This document shows, piece by piece, positions 35,473 through 44,430 of a DNA stretch of 64,000 bases. The stretch spans positions 5,161,001 to 5,225,000 of the forward strand of contig NZ_CP042910.1 of NCBI RefSeq assembly GCF_008298035.1, given 5' to 3'. The number at the start of each line of letters is the position of its first letter. Position 1 is the stretch's first letter. Origin of the DNA: Gimesia maris (lineage in GTDB: Bacteria; Planctomycetota; Planctomycetia; Planctomycetales; Planctomycetaceae). The translations under genes were made by a program, and so were the position numbers. Under the pieces are notes generated by a model. The model made no database searches. It was not told the origin of the DNA and saw only the letters and a program-made list of their open reading frames with translations.

Positions 35473-37212
35473 TTAACGGAGCAAACTGCGAAGCCCCAGG
35501 GGACGGCCGGATACTTTTTGAATCACGGACTGCACTTTGGACTCTTCCGCCTCCAGTGCAGCCAGGATTGCGGAATAATCGCGATTCAGGTCCTGAACGA
35601 GCTTATCGCGTTCCTGACTTGCCAGTTGTTCAATTTCCGCAGCCAGTTTTTCTTTTCCACGGGCGATCTCAGCCTGAAAGGCTGCTGTCAGTCCACGGGC
35701 AACCTGTTCTCCCAACGGGGATTCAACTCGCCACTCCGGCCTGTCATACGATCCCGAACCATGCACTGTAGCTGACACCGAATTGATTGCAGACAGGGAA
35801 TGTTGCAACAGCCTGGCTATCGATTGTGCTTCGGGGCGAGTGCTCTCCAATTCAAACCGGACCGGTGTCTGACTGAACTCGATCCGACACTGAAAGTCCT
35901 GCTCACGAAAGGTCAGATGTGTGCGGCACTCTGTCTGATCTGCTACCAGGGCCAGCGAAATCCTGTCTGATTTTTGAATCGTTATTTTTTTCTGTTGAGG
36001 TAATTTGAAGTGCACTACAAACTCGTGTGCTGGTTCAACCTCATAATATTTTAATTCTCCCGCGAACTTGACCTCGGCTGCGCCATCGACCTGTGCCTGA
36101 ATTTGAATCGGCTGGTGATATTGCCTGGGAGTGGATGAGAGCCCCTTCACGACCGCCAGAAAGGGAATTTTTTCCTGGTCCATCCGGGCAAACCCAGACA
36201 ATCGAAGGTCCTTAAACAGAACATCAGGTTCGTTGACATCACTGCGAAAATCGATCCATTCACCCTGAATTCGTTCCGGCTCCTGCTCATCTTTCATAGC
36301 CTGTGCGGTCTGGAACATGAAATTCGTCCAGCCAAGGACCTGCTCAACCTGCTGTGACAATTCGTCTCCCAGCAGCGTATGCAGTATTTTATGAGGATCA
36401 GGTGAGACTGATTCCAGTAACTGATCCAGGTTTGCCAGATCCTGTTCTTTGGCCCGTTCAATTCGCTGATAATCCTGCTGGGCAATTTGAGGGAGTGAAT
36501 TTAATTCACTGCGAATCTGCTTACCCTGGTTAACAAGTTGATCCACACGCTCGGCCGACTGGGCATACGTCTTAATTTTATCCAGCGTCTTACCCTCGGC
36601 TGTTTTCACCGAGTTTTCAACGGAGTCAATTTCCTGTTTGACCTGCTTGAGACGCGTATCATACGTCTGAAAACGCTGCTTCCATTCCCCCTGGATGGTT
36701 TTGGAAACCCGGACGGTTTGCAGACGACCTGGATCAAGTTGTTCCGCAGCTGTCGTTTTCAAAATATCCAAACCGGATTGCCCCAGCTGATTCGAAAGCC
36801 GACGAAATCTGCCGAAGCTGACACGGGAACCAGACTCAGCTGGATCAGAAGAAGGTACTGTCGTTTCATCTGTCAAATCTCTGGGAACATACAATTCCAC
36901 ACCAGAAATCGACGCCGTTTCGACGATCAGTTTGCGATGTAATAGTGGCTTGCCGGAGAATTTTAACTGTGTCTGTTCAAAACAGGCCAGATAACTTTTG
37001 TCATCCCGGGGACTGACAATACATCCTGGACCAGTCTGGATCGCAGGTGGAAAGAAACCGGTCTGCAGATCATAAACCTCAACCGCAGTACCGGTCAGCG
37101 AACTTCCAACCTGCATCAGAGCTGAACGTACCAGGGGATCAAAGGCAAATGCGAAAAAACTCCAGATGATCGCTGCCAGTGCCAATCGAGGGAGCAGATA
37201 ATTCCATTTCAT
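35473..37212 (-). CDS. TIGR03545 family protein, membrane-anchored, unknown function
   Basis: The 579-residue protein has one N-terminal hydrophobic anchor (LALAAIIWSFFAFAFDPLV). A domain follows whose start (GTAVEVYDLQTGFFPPAIQ) resembles AsmA-like or envelope proteins. Long charged heptad-rich segments suggest coiled coil (about residues 180-270 and 520-560). It matches the TIGR03545 family as I know it, which is encoded next to TIGR03546 in several Gram-negative lineages. Its start overlaps the stop of the TIGR03546 gene by four bases (ATGA), showing translational coupling. A role in envelope biogenesis is plausible, but this is an inference from the anchor and partner. Confidence 0.75.
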   Translation of the reverse strand: MKWNYLLPRLALAAIIWSFFAFAFDPLVRSALMQVGSSLTGTAVEVYDLQTGFFPPAIQTGPGCIVSPRDDKSYLACFEQTQLKFSGKPLLHRKLIVETASISGVELYVPRDLTDETTVPSSDPAESGSRVSFGRFRRLSNQLGQSGLDILKTTAAEQLDPGRLQTVRVSKTIQGEWKQRFQTYDTRLKQVKQEIDSVENSVKTAEGKTLDKIKTYAQSAERVDQLVNQGKQIRSELNSLPQIAQQDYQRIERAKEQDLANLDQLLESVSPDPHKILHTLLGDELSQQVEQVLGWTNFMFQTAQAMKDEQEPERIQGEWIDFRSDVNEPDVLFKDLRLSGFARMDQEKIPFLAVVKGLSSTPRQYHQPIQIQAQVDGAAEVKFAGELKYYEVEPAHEFVVHFKLPQQKKITIQKSDRISLALVADQTECRTHLTFREQDFQCRIEFSQTPVRFELESTRPEAQSIARLLQHSLSAINSVSATVHGSGSYDRPEWRVESPLGEQVARGLTAAFQAEIARGKEKLAAEIEQLASQERDKLVQDLNRDYSAILAALEAEESKVQSVIQKVSGRPLGLRSLLR

Positions 37213-37721
37213 GCGGCATCCCCTGCCACAACACCAACTTCAGTCCCCCAGAGAATCTGTACGATCCGATATTTCTGGAGTTTTTCTGAAAGCACCGGTG
37301 TGTATTTTTCGAACAGTGGACGAGTCAAACGATAGACGGGATAAAACAGCGTCAGCCCTAGAATCAGACTGCCCATGACAATCGTATTATTGAAGTCAGT
37401 CCAGGGTGCCAATGGCATTTCATAAAACCAGCGCCAGATCCCCTGTAGCGGAGCCGCCAGCAGCACACTGCGACCGATCAGATGACTCAGTGGATCCAGC
37501 AGTAATGTCAGCCAGGAGAATAACAGAGTCGCCAGCGAAGCGGAGCAGAGGTTGATTTTGAGACTGGCCAGTAGAAACAGCAACAATACTGAGATCAGAT
37601 TGTCTTTGGGAACCAGGCCGATGATCATCCCCATACTGAAACCCAAAGCGAGTTGACGGGGAGAAGAGGCGCCACTGAAGGCACCTGCCAGAAAACGCAG
37701 AGGTCGAAGCCAGTATGACAT
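37209..37721 (-). CDS. TIGR03546 family membrane protein
   Basis: The 170-residue protein starts at MSYWLRPLRFL, preceded by CGGAG; an ATG 33 bases upstream is less likely. Three or four hydrophobic stretches include LALGFSMGMIIGLVP, LISVLLLFLLASLKI and a C-terminal SLILGLTLFYPVY. The motif GFSMGMIIGLVPKDNL resembles the DUF2062 type of small membrane protein. It is the usual partner of TIGR03545, with which it shares a four-base overlap. Function unknown; together the two probably form a membrane complex. Confidence 0.78.
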   Translation of the reverse strand: MSYWLRPLRFLAGAFSGASSPRQLALGFSMGMIIGLVPKDNLISVLLLFLLASLKINLCSASLATLLFSWLTLLLDPLSHLIGRSVLLAAPLQGIWRWFYEMPLAPWTDFNNTIVMGSLILGLTLFYPVYRLTRPLFEKYTPVLSEKLQKYRIVQILWGTEVGVVAGDAA

Positions 37722-37972
37722 TTTACAGCGAACTCCGCTAAAACTTGGAAACAAGGGAATAAAAGATTCTGCCTGCCTGAATCAGGTCAGGCAGAATTCC
37801 CCCCGTTAGGATTTATATCGGCTGGGTCTGGAGTTCAGCTTAATCGTTATAATCAGAAAATCTTAACATTTGAAAAGTTGACAGGGACAACAGGCAACCT
37901 GATTCCCTGACAAATGAATGCCGAAACCTGTGGCGTTCCGACCGGCTAGATCACTGGATAACCGAGTCTTCG

Positions 37973-38368
37973 TTATTTTTGTAACCAGAACATCACGGAG
38001 GTCCAGCCCAGCCAGACGGCAAAGAAACCGACAATCAGGTTGCCCGATATATTCAGGAAGGCATGATGCAACTCAGAATTCCTGATCAAGCTGACGGTTT
38101 CGTGTCCAAACGTGGAAAAAGTGGTGAGTGATCCCAGCAACCCGGTAATCAGAAACAGGCTGACATGCTCGTGAACCCGTTCGGAAGGGTGGATCTGTTT
38201 GTGGGTCACCAGCGCCATCAGGATGCCGATTAACAGACAACCGGTGGCATTGACCAGTAAGGTTCCAGCAGGAAAGCCGGGATACTTCCGCGACATGAAA
38301 TCCGTAATGCTGTAACGTGCAATTGCCCCGATAAAGCCACCCAGTCCAACAGCCAGCAGTTGTGACAC
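37973..38368 (-). CDS. crcB: Fluoride exporter CrcB/FluC
   Basis: The 131-residue, four-helix protein is a fluoride channel that works as a dimer. Family motifs are GGFIGAIARY at the N-terminus, GTLLVNATGCLLIG in helix 2 (containing the pore asparagine), and GLLGSLTTFSTFGHE in helix 3, which carries the conserved Phe-box and Thr/Ser residues. The start is a GTG with AAAGGA upstream. Only 47 bases separate it from the stop of the PQQ-propeller gene, so it may be co-transcribed. I looked for a fluoride riboswitch in that gap and saw none. Confidence 0.93.
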   Translation of the reverse strand: MSQLLAVGLGGFIGAIARYSITDFMSRKYPGFPAGTLLVNATGCLLIGILMALVTHKQIHPSERVHEHVSLFLITGLLGSLTTFSTFGHETVSLIRNSELHHAFLNISGNLIVGFFAVWLGWTSVMFWLQK

Positions 38369-38415
38369 CCGTGTATCCTTTTTTCAGTCTGATATTCTGC
38401 AAGGTAACAAGCGAA

Positions 38416-39624
38416 TTACCTGGAAGAGATTTTCCAGAGATGCTTATCACTGCGGAGAAACAGTGAATTATCAGAAATCGCTGGCGTTGCCAGGATCGTT
38501 TCTTTCAGATCAACTTCCCCTGTCACTTCTCCCTGCTTCTCCCCCAGCTGAACCACCTGTAATAAGCCTTTTTCGCTGATCAGATAAAGATGATTCGCAG
38601 CGGCGATGGGAGTAGCGCTGAACGGACCTTTCAGACGCAGCCGCCAGATCACTTCCCCGGTTTGAGGACTGGCACAGGTGAGCACACCGGCACGATTCAC
38701 GGTAAACACCTTTTTCTGATAGACCAGTGGGCTGGCGGTAGCAGGTGACAGTTTCTGTTCAGACCACAATACTTTAGGAGGCTCACTACTGGAACCTGGA
38801 GTTAAAGCAGTCAATCCGTTCGAAGGGATAAACAGGGTATTTTCACCGACAGTCGTCGAGGGGATGCGACCGGCTCCGTCTTCGTACTGCCAGGCAGTTT
38901 CTCCGGTCTGGGGATAAATCGCATCGACCCCTTCGCTGGATTGCAATAATACCAGAGGTTCGGTGTCTGGTGATGCTTTTAAAATCGCAGGTGAAGTCCA
39001 GTTGGCAACACGGGGTCTCTTGATTTTCCAGCGTGCAATTCCTGTTTTTACATCCAGTCCCGTTGTGAAAGAATCATCGTCGTTCTCCACTGGTACAATC
39101 AGAGTTTCGCCCACAACGACAGGAGAGGAAGCCATACCCAGACTGTTGCTGGCATTGGGATAATCATGCGACAACCCTCGAAACCAGATCAGGTTTCCCT
39201 CCAGATCCAGACAGACCACATCATTACTGGAAAAAGTCGCAAATACTCTCTGGCCATCACTGGCCGGTGTTGGAGTTGCTACGCACATCTTGTTATGGCA
39301 CTGCGTCCGCCCCGTGGCCCAGAACTGGCGGTCCCAGAGTTGCTTGCCGGTCTTCAGATCAAAGCACAATACGTGCAGTTGATCCTGCTTGAACCCGGTC
39401 GTGCTGGTCAAAAAGACCTTGTCTCCCACAATGATCGGCCCCGATGCGCCTCTGCCCTCTAAATCAGCGGTCCAGGCGATGCTTTCCTGATCCACTTTCG
39501 CTGGAGGTGCATCGGAAAGCGAAACGTTATTTGTCAGAGGTCCGCGAAACTGAGGCCAGTCGGCTCCGCAACACAAGCAGACAGCAAGAACCGGGATGAT
39601 CAGTTTGATCGATTCATATTTCAT
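38416..39624 (-). CDS. Secreted PQQ-type beta-propeller protein
   Basis: The 402-residue protein has a signal peptide (IKLIIPVLAVCLCCGADWP) and then WPQFRGP, the usual opening of planctomycete propeller proteins. Blade repeats have the pattern (V/C)LDLxTGxxxW, seen as CFDLKTGKQLWDR, GLDVKTGIARWKI and CASPQTGEVIWRL, with about seven blades. It lacks the catalytic residues of PQQ dehydrogenases as far as I can see, so it is probably a binding or scaffold protein. The signal contains CLCCG without a clear lipobox. It lies 52 bases downstream of the HEAT-like secreted protein gene, so the two are probably an operon. AAAGGA precedes the start. Confidence 0.82.
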   Translation of the reverse strand: MKYESIKLIIPVLAVCLCCGADWPQFRGPLTNNVSLSDAPPAKVDQESIAWTADLEGRGASGPIIVGDKVFLTSTTGFKQDQLHVLCFDLKTGKQLWDRQFWATGRTQCHNKMCVATPTPASDGQRVFATFSSNDVVCLDLEGNLIWFRGLSHDYPNASNSLGMASSPVVVGETLIVPVENDDDSFTTGLDVKTGIARWKIKRPRVANWTSPAILKASPDTEPLVLLQSSEGVDAIYPQTGETAWQYEDGAGRIPSTTVGENTLFIPSNGLTALTPGSSSEPPKVLWSEQKLSPATASPLVYQKKVFTVNRAGVLTCASPQTGEVIWRLRLKGPFSATPIAAANHLYLISEKGLLQVVQLGEKQGEVTGEVDLKETILATPAISDNSLFLRSDKHLWKISSR

Positions 39625-39676
39625 AACATCATCCTTTTCAGGAAAGCAGCTTAAAGAGATTCAGGGTGGGGAAACT

Positions 39677-40822
39677 TCAGCGCGACAGTTGTGTAGTCGC
39701 TTCCGGTTTTTCCGAAAGCACACCTGTTCCCGAAGGACGGGCAATCCGCAGTTGAAACTGATAGCGCTGTGCCCAGCTTTCTGTCTGTTCATTCTGGCAG
39801 AGTTTGAGCAGAATAACATTTTTTCCCGGTTTAAATGTGACCGGTACACTGTACTGATCCATCACCATCCCGCGATGATATTCATTGCGGGCAAATAATA
39901 ATTTGCCGTTCACCCAGATTTTCCAGGCATTAGGCGTGCCCAGTCGAATTTCCAGAGATTGCTCATCCGGACTGTAAAAGTCGGCTGCACAGTACATGAC
40001 AGCCCCTTTGTAAGGCGAGATCTCTTTGGCGATATCAAAGATGCCATAATCATCATCGGTATTGACTGACTTCCAGTTCACCTTCCCTTCTTTGCCTTCG
40101 AAAGCGACTGAAAAGTCCAGCTTCTCTTCAGGTGCGTAAGCCGTATCGTAGCCTTTTCGCTCGGTGTTATCGAAAGGCCCGATGATCTTCCAGTCCGATA
40201 GAAATCCGAAATGTTTCTGCAGATCTATTTTCTCACCCAGCGCTCGCAGGGGCTTTACGATGGCTTTCACCTGATCATCATCGGTGGCACCACTCAGTGC
40301 CTGCTGATAAATCTGTTTTGCCTGATCTTTCTTGCCTGCTTTTTCCAATGCCTTCGCTTCATCGATCAAACGTTTGACGGCGTCACGTCGCAGAGTGACA
40401 CTGGCATCATTAATCATGCCGGGAATGATCCGGTCGGTAGCATCCGGGTCGACTTTGATCAGAGTTTCATAAGCCAGACGACGGGCCCGGGGATTCTTTG
40501 ATTTGTCGAGCACGAATGCTTCCAGTTTATCAGCCGGCAACTGTTTCTGCTCGATCGCATTGGCGGCCACTGCTTCAAAGGCGCCACACAGCCAGTTGAC
40601 GGCCAGAGGATTGGCCCCTTCAAAACTGGATAGAATCGGGATTAAAGCAGAAGCATCTGCCTTAGAAAGCTGCTGGACCGCTTGAGAAGCCGTCTGATTC
40701 CCCTGACCTTCCTTTTGAACCTGTTTGATTTGCTTGATCTGCTGTTCCACATCATTCGCATTGACCGAGGTCAATGTCATGGACAGAAACAACAGGCAGT
40801 AAAGAAAACGGCTTCGCTGCAT
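39677..40822 (-). CDS. Secreted protein with helical repeats and a jelly-roll-like C-terminal domain
   Basis: The 381-residue protein has a signal peptide (FLYCLLFLSMTLTSVNA). The first 200 residues are helical and resemble HEAT-type repeats (SKNPRARRLAYETLIKVDPD, NDASVTLRRDAVKRLIDEA). The C-terminal part (about residues 205-365) is beta-rich, with WKIIGPFDN, NAWKIWVNGKLLFARNEYH and FKPGKNVILLKLCQN. This pattern is common in planctomycete secreted proteins with carbohydrate-binding or sandwich domains. No enzymatic motif is seen. GGGAG lies just upstream of the ATG. It is followed by the PQQ-propeller gene in the same direction, suggesting that both act in the periplasm. Confidence 0.7.
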   Translation of the reverse strand: MQRSRFLYCLLFLSMTLTSVNANDVEQQIKQIKQVQKEGQGNQTASQAVQQLSKADASALIPILSSFEGANPLAVNWLCGAFEAVAANAIEQKQLPADKLEAFVLDKSKNPRARRLAYETLIKVDPDATDRIIPGMINDASVTLRRDAVKRLIDEAKALEKAGKKDQAKQIYQQALSGATDDDQVKAIVKPLRALGEKIDLQKHFGFLSDWKIIGPFDNTERKGYDTAYAPEEKLDFSVAFEGKEGKVNWKSVNTDDDYGIFDIAKEISPYKGAVMYCAADFYSPDEQSLEIRLGTPNAWKIWVNGKLLFARNEYHRGMVMDQYSVPVTFKPGKNVILLKLCQNEQTESWAQRYQFQLRIARPSGTGVLSEKPEATTQLSR

Positions 40823-41109
40823 GGGAGTCTCCCGCTGGATATCGTTACATAAAATGATCCCCCGCGAACTGGAGGACCAACCGGAGTGTCTGAATCTATG
40901 GAGCTGAATTGTACCAGTTTCTTTCCTGTACCAACAAGTAAGTCAGCATTTTTTCCCGTGATTCCAGTTGGGATTTCAAGAATGATGCTGACCGGAAATA
41001 AAATTACTTCCGCCAATCAATCACGTCATAGGCTGATTCCTGCAGCGGGTTTTGCTATAATCTGCATTGTGACTGGAACCGCCTGCTTTTGAGAATCTGG
41101 AAAACAACG

Positions 41110-42141
41110 ATGTCAACCGTACTCAGCACCATGCTGAATCGAATCCTTGAGGGTGAGAATCTGGAAAGCGAAGTTGCCTACGAAGCGGTTTCGTCTATCA
41201 TGCAGGGTGAATGCAGCGAAGTGCAGATAGCAGCACTTCTGACGGCACTCCGCATAAAAGGGGAAACTCCCGAAGAACTGGTTGGCGCGGCTCGGGCCAT
41301 GCAGGAACGGGCCCTGGCGATACCGACCCACTGCACGGGATTGCTGGATACCTGTGGAACAGGCGGTGATCAGCTTCATACATTCAATATCAGCACAGCG
41401 GTTGCAATCGTAGCTGCCTCAGCAGGGATCCCGGTCGCCAAACATGGCAACCGCAGCGTCTCCAGTTCCAGTGGTTCTTCAGATGTCTTACAAGCCCTGG
41501 GAGTGAAACTGGAACTCACACCTGAACAAATTGGACAATGCCTGAAAGAAACCGGCATTGGTTTCTGTTTCGCTCCCCTGTTACATTCTGCCATGAAATA
41601 TGTTGCCCCTGTACGGCGGGAACTGGGAATCCGTACGATCTTCAATTACCTTGGTCCTCTCACGAATCCAGCGAAGGCTGAATACCAGTTATTGGGGGCA
41701 AACTCTGTACAGGCAGCTGAAAAAATAGCTCAAGCCCTGCTAAAATTAGGTCGAAAACATGCATTGGTCGTCTGCGGAAACGGAGAACTGGATGAGGTTA
41801 GTCTCTGGGGAAAAACAGCTGTTTTTGAAATAACAGGCACTGATTTGCGTTATTATGAATGGACTGCTGCAGATTTCGGATTACCAGAATGTGACGTAAG
41901 TCAGTTGATCGTCAACTCCTCGGAACAAAGTGCTCAAATCATTCTTGAGATTCTGAATGGTGAACACGGACCTGCTCGTGATATTGTGGTTGCAAATGCT
42001 TCCGCTGCCTTATTGGCAGCGGAACAAGCTACAAATCTGGAGCAAGCTGTTCAAAAAGTCGCTCGATTGATCGATGAGGGAAAAGTATTTGAAAAACTCA
42101 AACATCTCATCAAGTTTACCAGTAAGATTACTGAGGGATAA
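41110..42141 (+). CDS. trpD: Anthranilate phosphoribosyltransferase
   Basis: TrpD transfers the phosphoribosyl group from PRPP to anthranilate in tryptophan synthesis. Starting at MSTVLSTMLNRILEG gives 343 residues, the normal length; an upstream in-frame ATG at 41089 would add seven residues. The PRPP-binding loop is LLDTCGTGGDQLHTFNIST. Further family motifs are VAKHGNRSVSSSSGSSDVL and RRELGIRTIFNYLGPLTNP, and the second metal region has GELDEVS. No other trp genes are in the window, as is common where the pathway is dispersed. The gene is divergent from the helical-repeat protein gene. Confidence 0.94.
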   Translation: MSTVLSTMLNRILEGENLESEVAYEAVSSIMQGECSEVQIAALLTALRIKGETPEELVGAARAMQERALAIPTHCTGLLDTCGTGGDQLHTFNISTAVAIVAASAGIPVAKHGNRSVSSSSGSSDVLQALGVKLELTPEQIGQCLKETGIGFCFAPLLHSAMKYVAPVRRELGIRTIFNYLGPLTNPAKAEYQLLGANSVQAAEKIAQALLKLGRKHALVVCGNGELDEVSLWGKTAVFEITGTDLRYYEWTAADFGLPECDVSQLIVNSSEQSAQIILEILNGEHGPARDIVVANASAALLAAEQATNLEQAVQKVARLIDEGKVFEKLKHLIKFTSKITEG

Positions 42142-42326
42142 AACAATTGAAATTGGAGAGGAGAAATCAGAATTCAGTACGTCTTCAACAGAGTTGACTT
42201 GCCGAATCTGAACATCCTCTTATAATTCCCCAAAACTTACGACAAACCAGTTACAGTCATCAACAGTAAAGTGAAGCCGCCTGCTGACTGAATTGAAGAC
42301 TGTTTAGAAGAAATAAAGGTCTCATC

Positions 42327-42803
42327 ATGAATGCTGAAGCACAAAGAAAGCTGATTTTCACACCTGAAGAGGCCAACCTTCGACTTCCACTCATCCAGGT
42401 GATCGTCAGAGACATCGTTGAGCTGTATCAGAACCTGCATGATCGCCGTGAACGCATCAGCGAAATCAAGCGTCTCCCGGGCGCTTCTGCGCGAGACGAA
42501 GATTCCGTCTACAGCGAAGAACTACTGCAGGCTGAACTGGATATCGAAAACGATACCGAACAGCTGGAAGCCTATATCAACGAACTCCGGGAACTGGGTG
42601 TTGAGTTGGAAGACCCTGCACTTGGAGTCGTCAACTTTCCTGCACTCCGCAATGGCAAAGAAGTCTATCTCTGCTGGAAGTCCGGTGAAGAGGATGTGAC
42701 CTTCTGGCATACGCTGGATGAAGGTTTCTCGGACCGCCAGTTGCTATTTGAAGAATCTCTCAATCATGAACTGGAAAACGGAGAAGAACCACCACTGATC
42801 TAG
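42327..42803 (+). CDS. DUF2203 family protein
   Basis: The 158-residue protein matches DUF2203: an N-terminal FTPEEANLRLPLIQVIVRDI, a charged helical middle (coiled-coil-like, about residues 30-90), then VVNFPALRNGKEVYLCWKSG and FWHTLDEGFSDRQ, which carries the conserved W-H and G-F residues. It is small and cytoplasmic, with no known function. AAAGG lies upstream of the ATG. It follows trpD on the same strand with a gap of about 185 bases. A palindromic repeat lies directly after its stop. Confidence 0.85.
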   Translation: MNAEAQRKLIFTPEEANLRLPLIQVIVRDIVELYQNLHDRRERISEIKRLPGASARDEDSVYSEELLQAELDIENDTEQLEAYINELRELGVELEDPALGVVNFPALRNGKEVYLCWKSGEEDVTFWHTLDEGFSDRQLLFEESLNHELENGEEPPLI

Positions 42804-42805
42804 AG

Positions 42806-42903
42806 TGCGTCACACATAACCGTAGTGTCTCTCAATCTGATTTACTCGATGTACCTGGTCTCAATGGCCCTGGAGACGCTACAGTAAATCGGGACACAGT
42901 CTA
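42806..42903 (+). repeat. Dispersed palindromic repeat, copy B
   Basis: The arms GTAGTGTCTC and GAGACGCTAC pair with one G-T position. The segment shares TCTCAATCTGAT with copy C, and GGAGACGCTACAGTAAA plus the tail CGGGA...CAGTCTA with copy A. It lies in the gap between the convergent DUF2203 and sulfatase genes. Confidence 0.8.
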
Positions 42904-42912
42904 ATCGGTGCT

Positions 42913-44313
42913 TCACCTTCCGTTATCTGACTTCCTACGCCGTTCTTCATTTTCAGCCACTTCGCGTTCCCAGTCCGCATACGCCTGTTGAAGTTGGTTT
43001 AAGACTTTTGGATTTCGTTCTGCCAGGTCTGTGGTTTCTGACAGATCCTGCTCCAGATCAAACAGCATAAATGGCTGATTGGGTTTGATGCGCACGAGTT
43101 TGTATTTTCCTCTGCGGACTGCGCTGAAATTTCGATATTGAAAAAAGAAAGTACGCGGCTCGGGCGCAGTTTGTGCTGCCAACGCCGGCAGCATATCCTG
43201 TCCATCCAGAATCCTTTCTGCAGGAAGCGGACCACCTGCCAGGGTGATCAGAGTCGGCAGAATATCCAGGCTGATCAACGGACTCTGATTGACGGTGCCT
43301 GCCTTGAGATGTCCGGGGTAGCGTATGATCGCTGGAACACGGATCCCCCCTTCCCACAAAGTGACACCGCCGTCGCGCAATGGTTTGTTACTGGCGACTT
43401 CCAGTCCCCGTTCTTTCAGCATGAAGGCACCATTGTCCGAATACCAAATCACAATGGTTTGATCCCTGAGACCACTCGTATCCAGTTGCTTTAAAACACG
43501 TCCAATGGCTGAGTCAAGTGCCGTCACGACCGCTCGATACCGCTCTTGTGGATTTTTAGTTTGCGGGTCATAACCATATTTTTCAAATGCCAAATCCGGT
43601 GCCTGCCATTCGTTTCCCTGACCGGGCTGCTTGTTTCGCTGACTGGGAAAATGGGGGGCGTTGAAAGGCAGATAGATGAAAAAAGGCTGATCACTTTCAG
43701 CTGAAATATACTGACACGCCGCATCAGCAAATAAATCCGTCGAGTATCCCTCGACAAATACCTCTTTCAGACCACGCCATAAATCATGACGACCGGCGTA
43801 ATAGTGATGATAATAGTCGATATTTCCCGCAGCAAACCCGAAAAACTCATCAAAGCCCCGCTCGGTCGGCCGACTTCCCGGCGAAAAACCCACGTTCCAT
43901 TTTCCAAAACAGGCCGTACGATATCCCTGTTGCTTCAGATACTCTGGGATCAATACTTCGCTTTTCCGTAAGCCATCACCATAGTTCTCATCCGCACTCA
44001 ACTGGTGATTCAAACCAATACGCTGGGGATAGCGGCCTGTCAAAAGCGTCGCCCGCGACACGGTACACGTGGGAGAGGCAGTATAGAAATCGGTCAACCG
44101 GACTCCTTCTGACGCCAGTTGATCAAGCATGGGGGTTTTCATCACCGGATTTCCATAACAACCCAGGTCACCATACCCCAGATTGTCTGCAGTGATTAAG
44201 AGAATATTAGGTCGCTTGTTTTCTGGTTTTTCAGCGGCTGTTACTGGCGCAGGCACACTGAAACTGACCCAAACAAAAAGCAAGATCCAGAAACGAGACT
44301 GGCGGAAACTCAT
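42913..44313 (-). CDS. Secreted sulfatase (type I, formylglycine-dependent)
   Basis: This 466-residue protein has a signal peptide (FWILLFVWVSFSVPAPVTA) and the alkaline-phosphatase-like sulfatase fold. The metal-binding start reads NILLITADNLGYGDLGCYG; most relatives have DD where this has DN. The active-site signature is SPTCTVSRATLLTGRYPQR. Cys83 would become formylglycine, but the residue two after it is Val instead of the usual Pro or Ala. The second metal site (YSDNGAF) and HFPSQ are present. It probably removes sulphate from marine algal polysaccharides, which is the general role in planctomycetes; the substrate cannot be told. GAGGA precedes the ATG. No sulfatase-maturing enzyme is nearby. 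Confidence 0.88.
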   Translation of the reverse strand: MSFRQSRFWILLFVWVSFSVPAPVTAAEKPENKRPNILLITADNLGYGDLGCYGNPVMKTPMLDQLASEGVRLTDFYTASPTCTVSRATLLTGRYPQRIGLNHQLSADENYGDGLRKSEVLIPEYLKQQGYRTACFGKWNVGFSPGSRPTERGFDEFFGFAAGNIDYYHHYYAGRHDLWRGLKEVFVEGYSTDLFADAACQYISAESDQPFFIYLPFNAPHFPSQRNKQPGQGNEWQAPDLAFEKYGYDPQTKNPQERYRAVVTALDSAIGRVLKQLDTSGLRDQTIVIWYSDNGAFMLKERGLEVASNKPLRDGGVTLWEGGIRVPAIIRYPGHLKAGTVNQSPLISLDILPTLITLAGGPLPAERILDGQDMLPALAAQTAPEPRTFFFQYRNFSAVRRGKYKLVRIKPNQPFMLFDLEQDLSETTDLAERNPKVLNQLQQAYADWEREVAENEERRRKSDNGR

Positions 44314-44430
44314 AGGAAAATCCTCACGGTGGGTTCTTCGGGTAGATCATCCGGGTAGGCGATTTCAGGGCAAGCGACTTTGAAATCTATATCTATCGGA
44401 ACAAATCAGGACTGAAGTGTCAATTCTGAG

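Noticed and set aside
38369-38415. Possible fluoride riboswitch before crcB
   Set aside because: The gap to the upstream gene is only 47 bases and I cannot find the conserved riboswitch core.
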